Part shown: piece by piece, positions 52,447 to 61,921 of the stretch
Position numbering within the stretch: the stretch's first letter is position 1
How the letters are laid out: every line of letters starts with the position of its first letter
NCBI RefSeq assembly: GCF_014652435.1
Contig: NZ_BMYU01000011.1
Location: forward strand, 1-64,000
Reading direction: 5' to 3'
DNA: 64,000 nucleotides
Source of the DNA: Cognatundibacterium squillarum
GTDB taxonomy: Bacteria; Pseudomonadota; Gammaproteobacteria; Burkholderiales; Burkholderiaceae_D
The notes under the pieces: generated by a model
Databases searched by the model: none
The model's input: only the letters and a program-made list of their open reading frames with translations
What the model was told of the DNA's origin: nothing
Made by a program: the position numbers and the translations under genes

Positions 52447-53127
52447 ATGAACATCGCAATGCATCATACCTTCGGAGAGAAAACCGGAAAACTTGCGCTG
52501 GTGGCAGGATTGCACGTCGCACTCATATTCGGTCTGATTCAGGGCATGCAGGTTTTTCATTCGCCAGCACGTACGGACGGGCCTGTCGTTTTATTGCCGC
52601 CAGAGCCATTAAAACCAGTCGAACCGCCGCCACAGCCTCAGCCACCGGCTGGCAGGCTCAGCGATCCGGTGATCCATCCGTTTCCGATACCGGATGAATT
52701 TACAACGAAGGAAACAAGAACTATCTCTGATACGCCACCACTCCACCCGCCCTGCCGCCCCGGCGAATGCGAGAAAACCGGCACTGGCGATGCAGTCAGT
52801 AAAACAGACTCTGTCATCCAGCCAAAACCCGCCGGCAAAACCAGCCCGCCGGTGGTGGATATGCAAAGCTGCACCAAACCGGTGTATCCGCTGGCTTCAG
52901 TACGGAATGGTGAAACCGGTACGGTGACGCTCAGTATGCTGATCGCACCGAATGGTCAGGTCAGCGATACGCGGGTTGATCAGTCCTCCGGCTACAAAGC
53001 GCTGGATAAAGCAGCACGCAGTGCCTTATCCGCCTGTCACTTCCAGCCAGCCATGCGCGACGGCGTCGCAGAATCAGCATGGGTACAAATTCAGTATGTA
53101 TGGAAACTTGATGACAACGGAGGCTGA
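52447..53127 (+). CDS. tonB: TonB-type energy transducer
   Basis: The 226-residue protein has one N-terminal membrane anchor (KLALVAGLHVALIFGLIQGMQVF), a Pro-rich periplasmic linker (PPEPLKPVEPPPQPQPPAG), a Cys-containing middle (LHPPCRPGECEKTG), and a C-terminal TonB domain (YPLASVRNGETGTVTLSMLIAPNGQVSDTRVDQSSGYKALDKAARSAL...FQPA). It energises outer-membrane receptors when coupled to ExbBD, which are not nearby. ATG 52447 with AAGGAGG is used in place of a much longer upstream frame. The next gene starts one base after its stop. Confidence 0.88.
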   Translation: MNIAMHHTFGEKTGKLALVAGLHVALIFGLIQGMQVFHSPARTDGPVVLLPPEPLKPVEPPPQPQPPAGRLSDPVIHPFPIPDEFTTKETRTISDTPPLHPPCRPGECEKTGTGDAVSKTDSVIQPKPAGKTSPPVVDMQSCTKPVYPLASVRNGETGTVTLSMLIAPNGQVSDTRVDQSSGYKALDKAARSALSACHFQPAMRDGVAESAWVQIQYVWKLDDNGG

Positions 53128-53128
53128 A

Positions 53129-53848
53129 ATGCAATCCACATCCCTGATACAACAATCCCTGAAAGACAGCTGGCAACTATTGTGCCGCTATCCGGTGCGC
53201 TGGCTCACGCTGAGCATCATGCTGCTGATATTCGCCGAGCTGTGTATGCTGATCCCGCTTGCCGGACCGGCGTTGAAGTTACCGGTCGCCACCCTGCTCA
53301 GCGCACAATTTTGTCTGCTGATACACCGCAGTCAGCACGGCAGCAAACCCGGCTTCAGTGGCTTGCTGCGTGGCTGGGACATTCGCTGGCAAGCCGCTGT
53401 CACACTGTCGCTGGTGGCATTGCTCAGCGTACTGTGCGGACTGAGCCTGCTGGCACTGAGCGGACACAGCGACAGTCTGCAGGCATTTTTTGCCGGCCCC
53501 GGTAAATTCAGCCGTATTCCTTTGCAGGATTTACTGCTGTTCAAACTCGGCGCTGCACTGGCAGGTACGCTGATGTTTTACTGTCTGCCACTGCTGGCAC
53601 TGGAAAAGCAAGCGGTCACCGTCCTGTTAAAACGCGGATTCAGCGGATTACTGCGCCATCCGGCTCCTGCCTTGTTATCGCTGATACTGCTCAGCCTGCC
53701 GGATGGTTTGCTGTTGTTATCTGCGCGAATGCAGCTCGGCATACCGGCATGGCTGCTGTTAATACCCGGATTTTTTCTGCTGATCTGGCTACCGTTTTTC
53801 CGCTACAGCAGTACCCGCAACAATGGCTTGTTGCCGTCTGTCTCCTGA
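53129..53848 (+). CDS. Multi-span membrane protein of unknown function
   Basis: The 239-residue protein has about six hydrophobic helices (WLTLSIMLLIFAELCMLIPLA, LPVATLLSAQFCLLIH, AAVTLSLVALLSVLCGLSLLAL, LGAALAGTLMFYCLPLLAL, ALLSLILLSLPDGLLLLSA, WLLLIPGFFLLIWLPFF) and no recognised motif. GGAGG precedes the ATG, which lies one base after the tonB stop, so the two are cotranscribed. Layout resembles BPSS1780/DUF-type integral membrane proteins, but I cannot name a family. Confidence 0.72.
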   Translation: MQSTSLIQQSLKDSWQLLCRYPVRWLTLSIMLLIFAELCMLIPLAGPALKLPVATLLSAQFCLLIHRSQHGSKPGFSGLLRGWDIRWQAAVTLSLVALLSVLCGLSLLALSGHSDSLQAFFAGPGKFSRIPLQDLLLFKLGAALAGTLMFYCLPLLALEKQAVTVLLKRGFSGLLRHPAPALLSLILLSLPDGLLLLSARMQLGIPAWLLLIPGFFLLIWLPFFRYSSTRNNGLLPSVS

Positions 53849-54098
53849 ATTCACAAATATAGAAAAAATCAGTATCAAAAGATGCACATAGCATTACAAA
53901 ATCCGTTATTGTTGTGGTTTTGCTTCTGATTCAGGCTTGATTTCCCGCCTTCCGGCGCTGCCCGACACCGGACTATGCATACACTGCATGCCCGTCTGAT
54001 GATGAGGTCAGGCAGCGCTGTCTCTTCGCCCCGCCTGCTCCCGTCCTGCTGCACGGAATCCGCACCCTTATCCGGCCTGCTTTTACTCTGACACGACT

Positions 54099-55823
54099 AT
54101 GATTATTGGCATTGATCTCGGCACCACCAACAGCCTCGCCGCTATCTGGCGCGATGGCAAAGCAGAACTGATTCCTAACAGCTTAGGCCAGATGCTGACG
54201 CCTTCCTGCGTCAGTCTGGATGAAGACGGCAGCGTACTGATCGGGCAGGCCGCGAAAGAGCGCCTGCAAACGCATCCGGAACGCACCGCTGCCGTGTTCA
54301 AACGCTTCATGGGCAGTGACAAAGTCATTACCCTCGGCGATAAAAAATTCCGTCCGGAAGAATTATCCGCACTGGTACTGAAATCGCTGCGCGCAGATGC
54401 TGAAGCCTATCTGGGCGAACCAGTGACTGAAGCCATCATTACCGTACCGGCGTATTTTTCTGATGCGCAGCGCAAAGCCACACGCAATGCCGGCGAACTG
54501 GCAGGCTTGCGCGTCGAACGCTTACTGAATGAACCAACCGCTGCCGCGCTGGCGTACGGCGTACACAATACCCACAGCGAATCCAAGTTTCTGGTCTTCG
54601 ATCTGGGTGGCGGTACGTTTGACGTATCGATTCTGGAGCTGTTTGAAGGTGTGATGGAAGTACGCGCATCTGCCGGTGATAACTTCCTCGGCGGTGAAGA
54701 CATCACCAAGGCGATTGTTGATCTGTTCTTCCAGCGTCAGGAACTGAATACCAGCCTGCGCAATGACGGTCGTTTAATGCAGCGCCTGACTGCCGCGGCT
54801 GAGCAAGCCAAGCGCGCACTGAGCGCCGGCGAAAAAGCTGAGATCGATATCTTCATTAATGAGCGCCAGCACACGATGGCACTGGGCGAAGGCGATCTGG
54901 AACAAGTCTGTGCGCCAATTCTGAAGCGTTTGCGCGATCCGGTAGAACGTGCGCTGCGCGATACTAATCTGCGCACTTCAGAACTCGATCAGGTGGTGCT
55001 GGCCGGTGGTGCCACTCGCATGGGTCTGGTCAAACGCTTAGTGACACTGATGTTCGGCCGCTTCCCTTCCTGCGACATCAATCCGGATGAAGTGGTGGTG
55101 ATGGGCGCGGCGGTCCAAGCCGGTCTGAAAATGAAAGACAGCGCGCTGAACGAAGTCGTGATGACCGACGTGGCACCGTATTCGCTGGGTATTGATGTTG
55201 CCGTGCGCGTCAGCCAGAACCAGAGTTCATCCGGCCACTTCTCACCGATCATTGAGCGTAACTGCACCGTACCGGTCAGCCGCGTCAAACGCTATTACCC
55301 GGAAACCGATAATCAGGCTTTTATCCAGCTGGAAATCTATCAGGGCGAATCACGCATGGTGAAAGACAATATCCGTCTTGGCGAGTTACAAATCACGCTG
55401 CCGCCGAACAAATCCGTTGATGAGAATGCGATTGACGTGCGCTTTACCTATGACGTGAATGGCTTGCTGGAAGTGCTGGTCAAACATGTGGAAACTGGTA
55501 AAACCGATACGCTGGTGATTCAGGGTAATGGCGGCATGATGTCACCGGAACAGATTCAGGCTCGTTTTAAAGAACTGGAAAAAATCAAACTGCATCCGCG
55601 CGACACACTGGAAATCCGCACCATGCTGGCACGCGCAGACCGTATCTATCAGCAATTGCGCGGCGATATCCGCCAGTGGCTGGGGCAGCAAACCACCAGC
55701 TTTGAAAGCGTGCTGGAAACGCAGGATGCGCGTCAGATCGCGCAAGCCAAGCGCCGCTTCCAGGAAATTCTGGATTCGATTGAAAACGATAACCGCATTC
55801 ACACCGATCTGAACGATGAATGA
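54099..55823 (+). CDS. hscC: HscC-type Hsp70 chaperone
   Basis: The 574-residue protein is a short DnaK homologue, the length of HscC rather than DnaK (about 640). Visible motifs are the ATPase start IIGIDLGTTNSLAAIW, ITVPAYFSDAQRKATRNAGELAGL near residue 110, FDLGGGTFDVSILELF near residue 167, VVLAGGATRMGLVKRL near residue 303, and a substrate-binding domain beginning VMTDVAPYSLGIDV. The C-terminal lid is short and lacks the EEVD-like DnaK tail. E. coli HscC works with the J-like DjlB/DjlC; here three J-like paralogues follow, and the first overlaps hscC by eight bases. Confidence 0.9.
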   Translation: MIIGIDLGTTNSLAAIWRDGKAELIPNSLGQMLTPSCVSLDEDGSVLIGQAAKERLQTHPERTAAVFKRFMGSDKVITLGDKKFRPEELSALVLKSLRADAEAYLGEPVTEAIITVPAYFSDAQRKATRNAGELAGLRVERLLNEPTAAALAYGVHNTHSESKFLVFDLGGGTFDVSILELFEGVMEVRASAGDNFLGGEDITKAIVDLFFQRQELNTSLRNDGRLMQRLTAAAEQAKRALSAGEKAEIDIFINERQHTMALGEGDLEQVCAPILKRLRDPVERALRDTNLRTSELDQVVLAGGATRMGLVKRLVTLMFGRFPSCDINPDEVVVMGAAVQAGLKMKDSALNEVVMTDVAPYSLGIDVAVRVSQNQSSSGHFSPIIERNCTVPVSRVKRYYPETDNQAFIQLEIYQGESRMVKDNIRLGELQITLPPNKSVDENAIDVRFTYDVNGLLEVLVKHVETGKTDTLVIQGNGGMMSPEQIQARFKELEKIKLHPRDTLEIRTMLARADRIYQQLRGDIRQWLGQQTTSFESVLETQDARQIAQAKRRFQEILDSIENDNRIHTDLNDE

Positions 55824-57651
55824 TATGTACTTGCCGGCTTTCGTCCGGCGCTACGAATTACCGGCAGACAGCGACGAGCGGACACTGAAACGCACTTACG
55901 CACGGGAACTGAAAAAAATCGATCAGGTCACCGAGCTGGAGGCGTTTCAGGATTTACGCGACAGCTATGAAGAAGCGCTGAACTGGCTGCGCTATCGCGA
56001 TGAAGAAAATGCCGAAGACAACGCAGAAGTGCATGCCGGTGACGGCACCGGCGCCGAATGGCAAACCGCATCCGGTCTGAACACACCACCGCAACAAAGC
56101 AACAACACAGAAAGTGAACGCGATGCAGCACCGGCTCAGCCGCCGGAGACCGTGCATTTTCAGGGGTCTGATCCGCTCGCGACTGCGAAGCAAGCCTTTG
56201 AGCGGATTAAAGCGCTGACGGAAAGTGCAACGGTATCCGAACAAGCCATCGCCGATCTGTTACGGGAACAAGCCGAGCATCCTGAAATGCTGAATATGGA
56301 TGCACGCTTCCTGTTTGAAACCGGCATCGCACGCTATCTGATCGATGGCTGGCAACCGGGGAAAGAATTACTGTTTTTCAGCGCCGCACAGCATTTCGAC
56401 TGGCTGAACCGCCAGGAACGCCTGAACTATGCCAGCGACTACGCTTACGTCATTCAGAACGCCATCAATGAATGGCGTGAAATGCAGAACAAGCATATTT
56501 CCGTCAAAAGCAAATATCAGGAACTGATACAGGCGGCGCGCGAGCACCGCACACTGACGGCTGACTACCTGCGTATCAACCGTCAGCTACTGAGCCGTAT
56601 GACAGAACATTACGGCAGCCTGTTATATCTGATCACTGACCGCGCGCAGATACAGCAATGGATAGAGCAAACGCAGACAGCGATTGCGCAGGCTGAGCAG
56701 GCGGCGCAACTGGCTGCACAACAAGCGTTAGAAAATGCAAACTGGCTGCAAAAACAGTGGCTGAAATTAAAAGGCCGCAGCAATGAAGAAAAATCCAAAA
56801 CAACTGCCGTCCTTGCCACAATCCTGTTCGCTATGATCGTAGCGCTGGCCTATTTCAAAGGTAACAGTAAGGGACAGCAAGAATACAGCGGCAGCCCCGC
56901 CGACATCGCCTATCAGCAAGCCGAGGCCGCATTAAACGGCAGCAACGGCCAGCAGCGCAATCCGCAAATGGCGATGGGCCTGTGGTCACGCGCATTTGAA
57001 CTGGGTCGTATTGATGCAGGTTTGCGTATTGCTAAGCTGTACAAGCAAGGTGACGGCCTGCCGAAAGATCCCTCTCTGGCGTTGTACTGGTACGAAAAAG
57101 CCGCTCAGAAAGGCAATCAGGAAGCGCAGGCCAATGCCGGAGACATGTATTACCGGGGTACAGGCACCAATAAAGATGAGGTCAAAGCGCTTGAGTATTT
57201 CCAGCACTGCGCCATCACCATTCCGTATTGTCAGACTATTTGGGCCATCATTCTGGAGTATGGCAAAGCCGGAAAAAAAGACAGTGCGAAGTCGCTGGAA
57301 TTACTGCGCGCTGCCGCTGCAAAAGAGGAGTCCAATGCGCAGCGCTGGCTGGCAATCGCTTATCTTCGAGGTGATTTCGGGTTAAGGATAGATGCACAAG
57401 AAGGCATTAGAAGGCTGGAACAAACTGCGCAAACAGATCAGTTCAGTCAGCACTATCTTGGCCTTACGTATGAAAATGGCTGGGAAGTCAAAAAAGACCT
57501 GAACCTCGCAAAAACCTGGTATCTGCGCGCAGCAAAATTCGGTTTTCAGGACAGCTTCGATGCGATGGAGCGTCTGTGCAAAGGTGCGAAAGATCCGCAA
57601 TGTCAGGACTGGCAAGCCTTCCGCGCCAACAAACCCGCCGCAACACCCTGA
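55816..57651 (+). CDS. J-like N-terminus / membrane / Sel1-repeat protein, paralogue 1
   Basis: In this 611-residue protein, residues 8-62 (YELPADSDERTLKRTYARELKKIDQVTELEAFQDLRDSYEEAL) have J-domain-like helix spacing, but the HPD tripeptide is absent and the loop is shortened. An acidic linker leads to a helical domain (about 110-330), one membrane helix (TTAVLATILFAMIVALAYF) near residue 335, and Sel1-like repeats (about 385-600; YEKAAQKGNQEAQANAGDMYYRG). It overlaps hscC by eight bases, so it is most likely its co-chaperone, as DjlB/DjlC are in E. coli. The missing HPD makes stimulation of ATPase uncertain. Confidence 0.82.
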   Translation: MNDMYLPAFVRRYELPADSDERTLKRTYARELKKIDQVTELEAFQDLRDSYEEALNWLRYRDEENAEDNAEVHAGDGTGAEWQTASGLNTPPQQSNNTESERDAAPAQPPETVHFQGSDPLATAKQAFERIKALTESATVSEQAIADLLREQAEHPEMLNMDARFLFETGIARYLIDGWQPGKELLFFSAAQHFDWLNRQERLNYASDYAYVIQNAINEWREMQNKHISVKSKYQELIQAAREHRTLTADYLRINRQLLSRMTEHYGSLLYLITDRAQIQQWIEQTQTAIAQAEQAAQLAAQQALENANWLQKQWLKLKGRSNEEKSKTTAVLATILFAMIVALAYFKGNSKGQQEYSGSPADIAYQQAEAALNGSNGQQRNPQMAMGLWSRAFELGRIDAGLRIAKLYKQGDGLPKDPSLALYWYEKAAQKGNQEAQANAGDMYYRGTGTNKDEVKALEYFQHCAITIPYCQTIWAIILEYGKAGKKDSAKSLELLRAAAAKEESNAQRWLAIAYLRGDFGLRIDAQEGIRRLEQTAQTDQFSQHYLGLTYENGWEVKKDLNLAKTWYLRAAKFGFQDSFDAMERLCKGAKDPQCQDWQAFRANKPAATP

Positions 57652-57738
57652 CCGCATTCCATCCTGTTTTAAGCTGCGGTGTTTTCTGAAAAACTTAATT
57701 CAGAAAACACCGCAGACTCGTTGGTGACACTGAAAACC

Positions 57739-57837
57739 GCCCGAAAACACCCGTTTTGCGGATTCAGGCACAGCCATGCGGTGCTCGCCGGCGAAAAGTC
57801 TGGCTGTCCGAAAATGCCTGATGCGGATAGCTGCACA
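57739..57837 (-). repeat. Dispersed ~100-bp repeat, copy D
   Basis: Reverse-oriented copy in the gap after paralogue 1. On the minus strand it reads TGTGCAGCTATCCGCAT, then GGACAGCCAGACTTTTCGCC, GGCTGTGCCTGAATCCGC and ends TTTTCGGGC. It matches copy C over nearly its whole length with scattered changes. Confidence 0.75.
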
Positions 57838-57920
57838 ATACGAAGCACTGCCCGTCACCGGATCTGACGGCTTAAACACATCCTGAACGCATCATCAAAC
57901 CACATCACTGAAACACACGT

Positions 57921-59855
57921 ATGAATCGCCCGTACTTACCGCCGTTCTTTACTCTTTATGATTTACCGGCCGACAGCGACGAACGCACGCTGAAGCGCAC
58001 TTATGCGCGGGAGCTGAAAAAAATCGATCAGGCGACTGAACTGGAAGCGTTTCAGGCATTGCGCGACAGCTATGAGCAGGCGCTGGCGTGGTTACAGCAT
58101 AAGGTGCAAGCAGACCTCAGCGCGGACGCGGAAATTCCTCCACCGATTCCGGAACAGTATCAGGAACCTCAGAAAACAGAGGCAGAACCCGACCACCCGG
58201 ACATCAACGGGCAGACCAGTTATCAAAAGTATCGGGGGCCCGCACCGGAAATCATTGCACGACAAGCATTCTCCTCACTCCGTGCAATTGTAGAAAAACC
58301 GCAAGTGACGTTTAGCGAGATTGATGAATTTCTGAATACGCAGGTAAACAGTGAAGTGCTCTTACATGTCGATGCACGCTTTTTATTTGAAATTCAGGTT
58401 GCCGCCTATTTATCCGAAGGCTGGTGTGACGGAAAGCACTTCCTGTTCAGTTCTGCCACCGAACAATTCAACTGGCTTGAGCAGCAAGTAAGGCTCAATA
58501 TCCGCAGCTGGGAATTACACAACCTTCTGGAAGCACTCCGGCAATGGAAAAAACACCGGGACGATCATCCTGACTATCTGAACAAATTTCTGGAAATATT
58601 CGAACTTGCACGTCAGCATGACACTCCGGACGACACTTTTCTGCTGAAGACACATGACATTCTGCAATTCATGTCTTCGAATCTCAGCCTACTCATGTGG
58701 GTAGTGACCGATTCAAAAAAAATACAGCAATGGACTGAGCGTGCAGCGTATCTGTTTGCACATCAGCCAATTCAAAACTGGGCAGACTTTCATCAGAAAG
58801 CGAAAATTGATATCGGCTTCGGGCACCAGCTCAAGCATGCGCAAAACAACAATCAAACTCCCGGCATTGACTTTGCTGGCTATAGTGATCGTGACTCGTT
58901 CACGCAATTTCAGACTAGTCCGGATCAGAAGCATTCGTCACTGCTACAACGTCTCGCTTATCTCCTGCATTACCTGACATCGTTGCGTTTTTTCTTTGCC
59001 CTCGGCTTTGCATTTCTGCTGGTTTGTCTGGTAACACTTGGAAACCTGGTCGAGCAAAAGAAACATTCAAAAAAAACGCACTCCCCCCAAACTTCCTTAT
59101 CGGCTGAAGCACTTTTCATTGCCGGTGAAGACGCTTACTTCGGCAGAAACAAAGTCAGCAAAAGTATTCCGGATGCCATAGAGTTGTGGCAAGCAGCGGC
59201 AAACAAAGGTTCCGTCGATGCGGCAAAATCGCTGGCTGAGCTTTATAAGAATGGGACTGAAGTCAAAAAAGATTTAAAGCAAGCACTGCACTGGTATGAA
59301 CATGCCGCCAGATTAGGAGATGCGCGTTCTCAGTTAACCGCAGGAACGATGTACTACTTCGGCAAAGGCAGTAATGTCAGTGATCAGAATGCGCTTCGCT
59401 TATTTCAGCAATGCGCCACAAAAGAAGCGTATTGCAAAACCATGTGGGCAAGCCTGTTACTGGACAATGCACCGGATGATGCCGCGCAGAAAAAAGCGCT
59501 GGAATTACTGCATCAGGCAGATGATGCGGGTGAATCGAATGCGCAGCGGCTGCTGGCGGTGGCGCAACTGGAAGGCAGCCTCGGCATGAGCAAAAACACG
59601 GAAAAGGGGTTGGATCAGCTGTTCCGCAGTGGCTACGGCGACGCGAAAAGTCAGTATCTGATCGGCCAGTATTACGAACAGGGCAAATACCTGCGCCGTA
59701 ATCTACCGGAAGCAAAAGCATGGTATCTGAAGGCGACAAAGCAGGGACATAGCGATGCGATCACCGCCCTGCAAAAGCTGTGTAAATCCCCCACAGACAA
59801 AGATCCGGGTTGCGTGGCATGGCGGGAATTACAGGCAACATTGCAGGCATCCTGA
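57921..59855 (+). CDS. J-like / membrane / Sel1-repeat protein, paralogue 2
   Basis: The 644-residue protein has the same plan as its neighbours. It has a J-like N-terminus without HPD (DLPADSDERTLKRTYARELKKIDQATELEAFQALRDSYEQAL), an acidic linker, and a helical domain of divergent sequence (about 115-345). A membrane helix (FFFALGFAFLLVCLVTLGNLV) lies near residue 365, and Sel1-like repeats (about 390-630; LYKNGTEVKKDLKQALHWYEHAARLGDARSQ) follow. Its first ~57 codons and 180 bp upstream are nearly identical to those of paralogue 3, while the middle is not. It stands behind a 269-bp gap holding repeat copy D. Confidence 0.8.
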   Translation: MNRPYLPPFFTLYDLPADSDERTLKRTYARELKKIDQATELEAFQALRDSYEQALAWLQHKVQADLSADAEIPPPIPEQYQEPQKTEAEPDHPDINGQTSYQKYRGPAPEIIARQAFSSLRAIVEKPQVTFSEIDEFLNTQVNSEVLLHVDARFLFEIQVAAYLSEGWCDGKHFLFSSATEQFNWLEQQVRLNIRSWELHNLLEALRQWKKHRDDHPDYLNKFLEIFELARQHDTPDDTFLLKTHDILQFMSSNLSLLMWVVTDSKKIQQWTERAAYLFAHQPIQNWADFHQKAKIDIGFGHQLKHAQNNNQTPGIDFAGYSDRDSFTQFQTSPDQKHSSLLQRLAYLLHYLTSLRFFFALGFAFLLVCLVTLGNLVEQKKHSKKTHSPQTSLSAEALFIAGEDAYFGRNKVSKSIPDAIELWQAAANKGSVDAAKSLAELYKNGTEVKKDLKQALHWYEHAARLGDARSQLTAGTMYYFGKGSNVSDQNALRLFQQCATKEAYCKTMWASLLLDNAPDDAAQKKALELLHQADDAGESNAQRLLAVAQLEGSLGMSKNTEKGLDQLFRSGYGDAKSQYLIGQYYEQGKYLRRNLPEAKAWYLKATKQGHSDAITALQKLCKSPTDKDPGCVAWRELQATLQAS

Positions 59856-59884
59856 GTAATCCGGTGCCAGCAAGCCTGAAAACT

Positions 59885-59983
59885 GCCTGAAAACACCCGT
59901 TTTGCGGATTCAGGCACAGCCATGCGGCTCTTGCCGGCGGAAAGTCTGGCTATCCGAAAATGCCTGATGCGGATATCTGCACA
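59885..59983 (-). repeat. Dispersed ~100-bp repeat, copy E
   Basis: This copy lies in the gap between paralogues 2 and 3 in the same orientation as copy D and nearly identical to it, including flanks. The core GGCGGAAAGTCTGGCT and GATTCAGGCACAGCCATGCG are visible. The whole gap is part of the duplicated tract shared with the gap upstream of paralogue 2. Confidence 0.77.
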
Positions 59984-60062
59984 ATACGAAGCGCTGCCCG
60001 TCACCGGATCTGACGGCTTGAACGCATCCTGAACGCATCATCAACATCACTGAAACACACGT

Positions 60063-61706
60063 ATGAATCGCACGTATTTACCGCCGTTCTTTACTCTTTA
60101 TGATTTACCGGCCGACAGCGACGAACGCACGCTGAAGCGCACTTATGCGCGTGAGCTGAAAAAAATTGATCAGGCGACTGAACTGGAAGCGTTTCAGGCA
60201 TTGCGCGACAGCTATGAACAGGCGCTGGACTGGTTACGCAATAACGCTTCGGAAACGCATACATTTTTTCAGGACGCGGCTGTTACGCCGGTTTCTGATG
60301 ATCAGTCCATAGCTGCGAAAACTGCCCCGGCTATCATCGATTCTGCTAACGGTGAAGCAGTGCCATCTGACGACAGCGATACGCCATCGTTTGATGCGTT
60401 CCGTCGTGCAAATGGCATTCCTGTCACACCTGACAACATGGAATTCACACAGCGTGATCCGGAAGTCCTCGCCAGGCTGGCGTTTGAAGCCGTCGTGGCT
60501 GCGGTGAACAGCACGCAAGCCTCTGAACAGGCAATCGACGCAGCTCTGTTTGCACAAATGGAAAACCCGGACATGCTGAACATGGATGCGCGTTTCCTGT
60601 TCGAAACCGCCATTGCGCGCTATTTGCTGGATGGCTGGGCGCCCGGAAAAGAATGGCTGTTTCAGAGTGCGGTCCGGCACTTTGAATGGCTAGCGCATCA
60701 GGAACGCGCAAGGCAAGCCAGTGATCAGGCTTTCGTGCTGCTGAATGCCATCGGTGAATGGAATCAATTACAGCGTGTGAAAGTTGCTGTGCGCAACAAA
60801 CTGCTGGAGATTATGCAGCTGGCGCGTGAGCACCAAATACCGCGTAACGACTATCTGCGTACCAATTTCAGCCTGCTGTGCCGCTTAGCTGAAAACTACG
60901 ACCACTTACTCTGGCTGATCACAGACAGAAAACAGATACAGCAATGGATCATGCAAACCCGTGCAGAGATTGAAGAAGCAGAACGGATTGCGCGGCAACC
61001 GGTCAGGCCCTTAAGTGGCCGCGAGAAATGGAAGGCATTCTTTCAGCGCGACAATCTCATCTTTTGGATCAAGGATCATTTTGCCGCAATACTGGCTATT
61101 GCCTTCTTCTCTTTCTGGATCTGCCTTGGATTCTTTGGAAAAAATGACCACGACAGACGTGAAATCAGAAGTCAAACCGAACTGAGCCTGAATAATTACA
61201 GTAAGGCTCACGGGCTATTTCTTGCCGGTGAAGACGCCTATTTTGGCAGAGATAATCAACCCAAAAATACCGAACTGGCCATTCAGTTGTGGGAGCAAGC
61301 GGCCAAACTTGGCTCTGTTGCCGCCGCTAAATCACTGGCACAGATGAATTCAGATGGAAATGAAACCAAACGGGATTTAACGAAAGCGCTGCACTGGTAC
61401 TCGGTGGCAGCGGGGCTCGGCGATGTTCCTTCACAACAGCGCGTCGGCAAAGCCTATTACTGTGGCGAGGGAACGAAAGTGGACCGGCAAAAAGCAATGG
61501 CTGCATTCGGATACTGCGCTAATCAGGATGTTGTTTGTGATTCGATGCATGTCCTGATGCTCCGCGATGCCAGATTTCCACCTAAGAGCAAGGCTGATAT
61601 CCCGCCTGATACAGCACAACAGGACCCGCATACCCGATACGCCATGGAAATAGCCAGACATTTGTGCACGCCAGACAAAGAGCGTTCGAGTCGCTCATCA
61701 AAATAA
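60063..61706 (+). CDS. J-like / membrane / Sel1-repeat protein, paralogue 3
   Basis: The 547-residue protein has the same J-like N-terminus as paralogue 2 (nearly identical DNA for about 57 codons), but its helical domain (about 135-310, MLNMDARFLFETAIARYLLDGW, LLWLITDRKQIQQWI) resembles paralogue 1. A membrane helix (FAAILAIAFFSFWICLGFFG) near residue 348 and Sel1-like repeats similar to paralogue 2 follow. The C-terminus is about 65-95 residues shorter, ending before the last Sel1 units, so it may be truncated. The pattern suggests a mosaic formed by recombination. Confidence 0.8.
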   Translation: MNRTYLPPFFTLYDLPADSDERTLKRTYARELKKIDQATELEAFQALRDSYEQALDWLRNNASETHTFFQDAAVTPVSDDQSIAAKTAPAIIDSANGEAVPSDDSDTPSFDAFRRANGIPVTPDNMEFTQRDPEVLARLAFEAVVAAVNSTQASEQAIDAALFAQMENPDMLNMDARFLFETAIARYLLDGWAPGKEWLFQSAVRHFEWLAHQERARQASDQAFVLLNAIGEWNQLQRVKVAVRNKLLEIMQLAREHQIPRNDYLRTNFSLLCRLAENYDHLLWLITDRKQIQQWIMQTRAEIEEAERIARQPVRPLSGREKWKAFFQRDNLIFWIKDHFAAILAIAFFSFWICLGFFGKNDHDRREIRSQTELSLNNYSKAHGLFLAGEDAYFGRDNQPKNTELAIQLWEQAAKLGSVAAAKSLAQMNSDGNETKRDLTKALHWYSVAAGLGDVPSQQRVGKAYYCGEGTKVDRQKAMAAFGYCANQDVVCDSMHVLMLRDARFPPKSKADIPPDTAQQDPHTRYAMEIARHLCTPDKERSSRSSK

Positions 61707-61780
61707 GTTTTATTGATATCAGCGCTTCGTGAATGCCAGCAGGCAATGCGGCAGGCCGCCAACGGCCCGCCAACCCATGA

Positions 61781-61862
61781 AATGCGGACTTTCGCACAGC
61801 TATGCGGCGCTCGCCGGCGGAAAGTCTGGCTGTCCGAAAATGCCTGATGCGGATAATTGCAT
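61781..61862 (-). repeat. Dispersed ~100-bp repeat, copy F
   Basis: Reverse-oriented copy after paralogue 3. It contains GCACAGCTATGCGGCGCTC, GCCGGCGGAAAGTCTGGCTG and TCCGAAAATGCCTGATGCGG. The outer end beyond ATGCGGACTTTC is shorter than in D and E. Each of the three paralogues is thus followed by one copy. Confidence 0.73.
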
Positions 61863-61921
61863 AATCCGTGCTTACGCATAACAGGATGAACGGAGCTGAG
61901 CACTGCTGGCAAAAGGCAATA

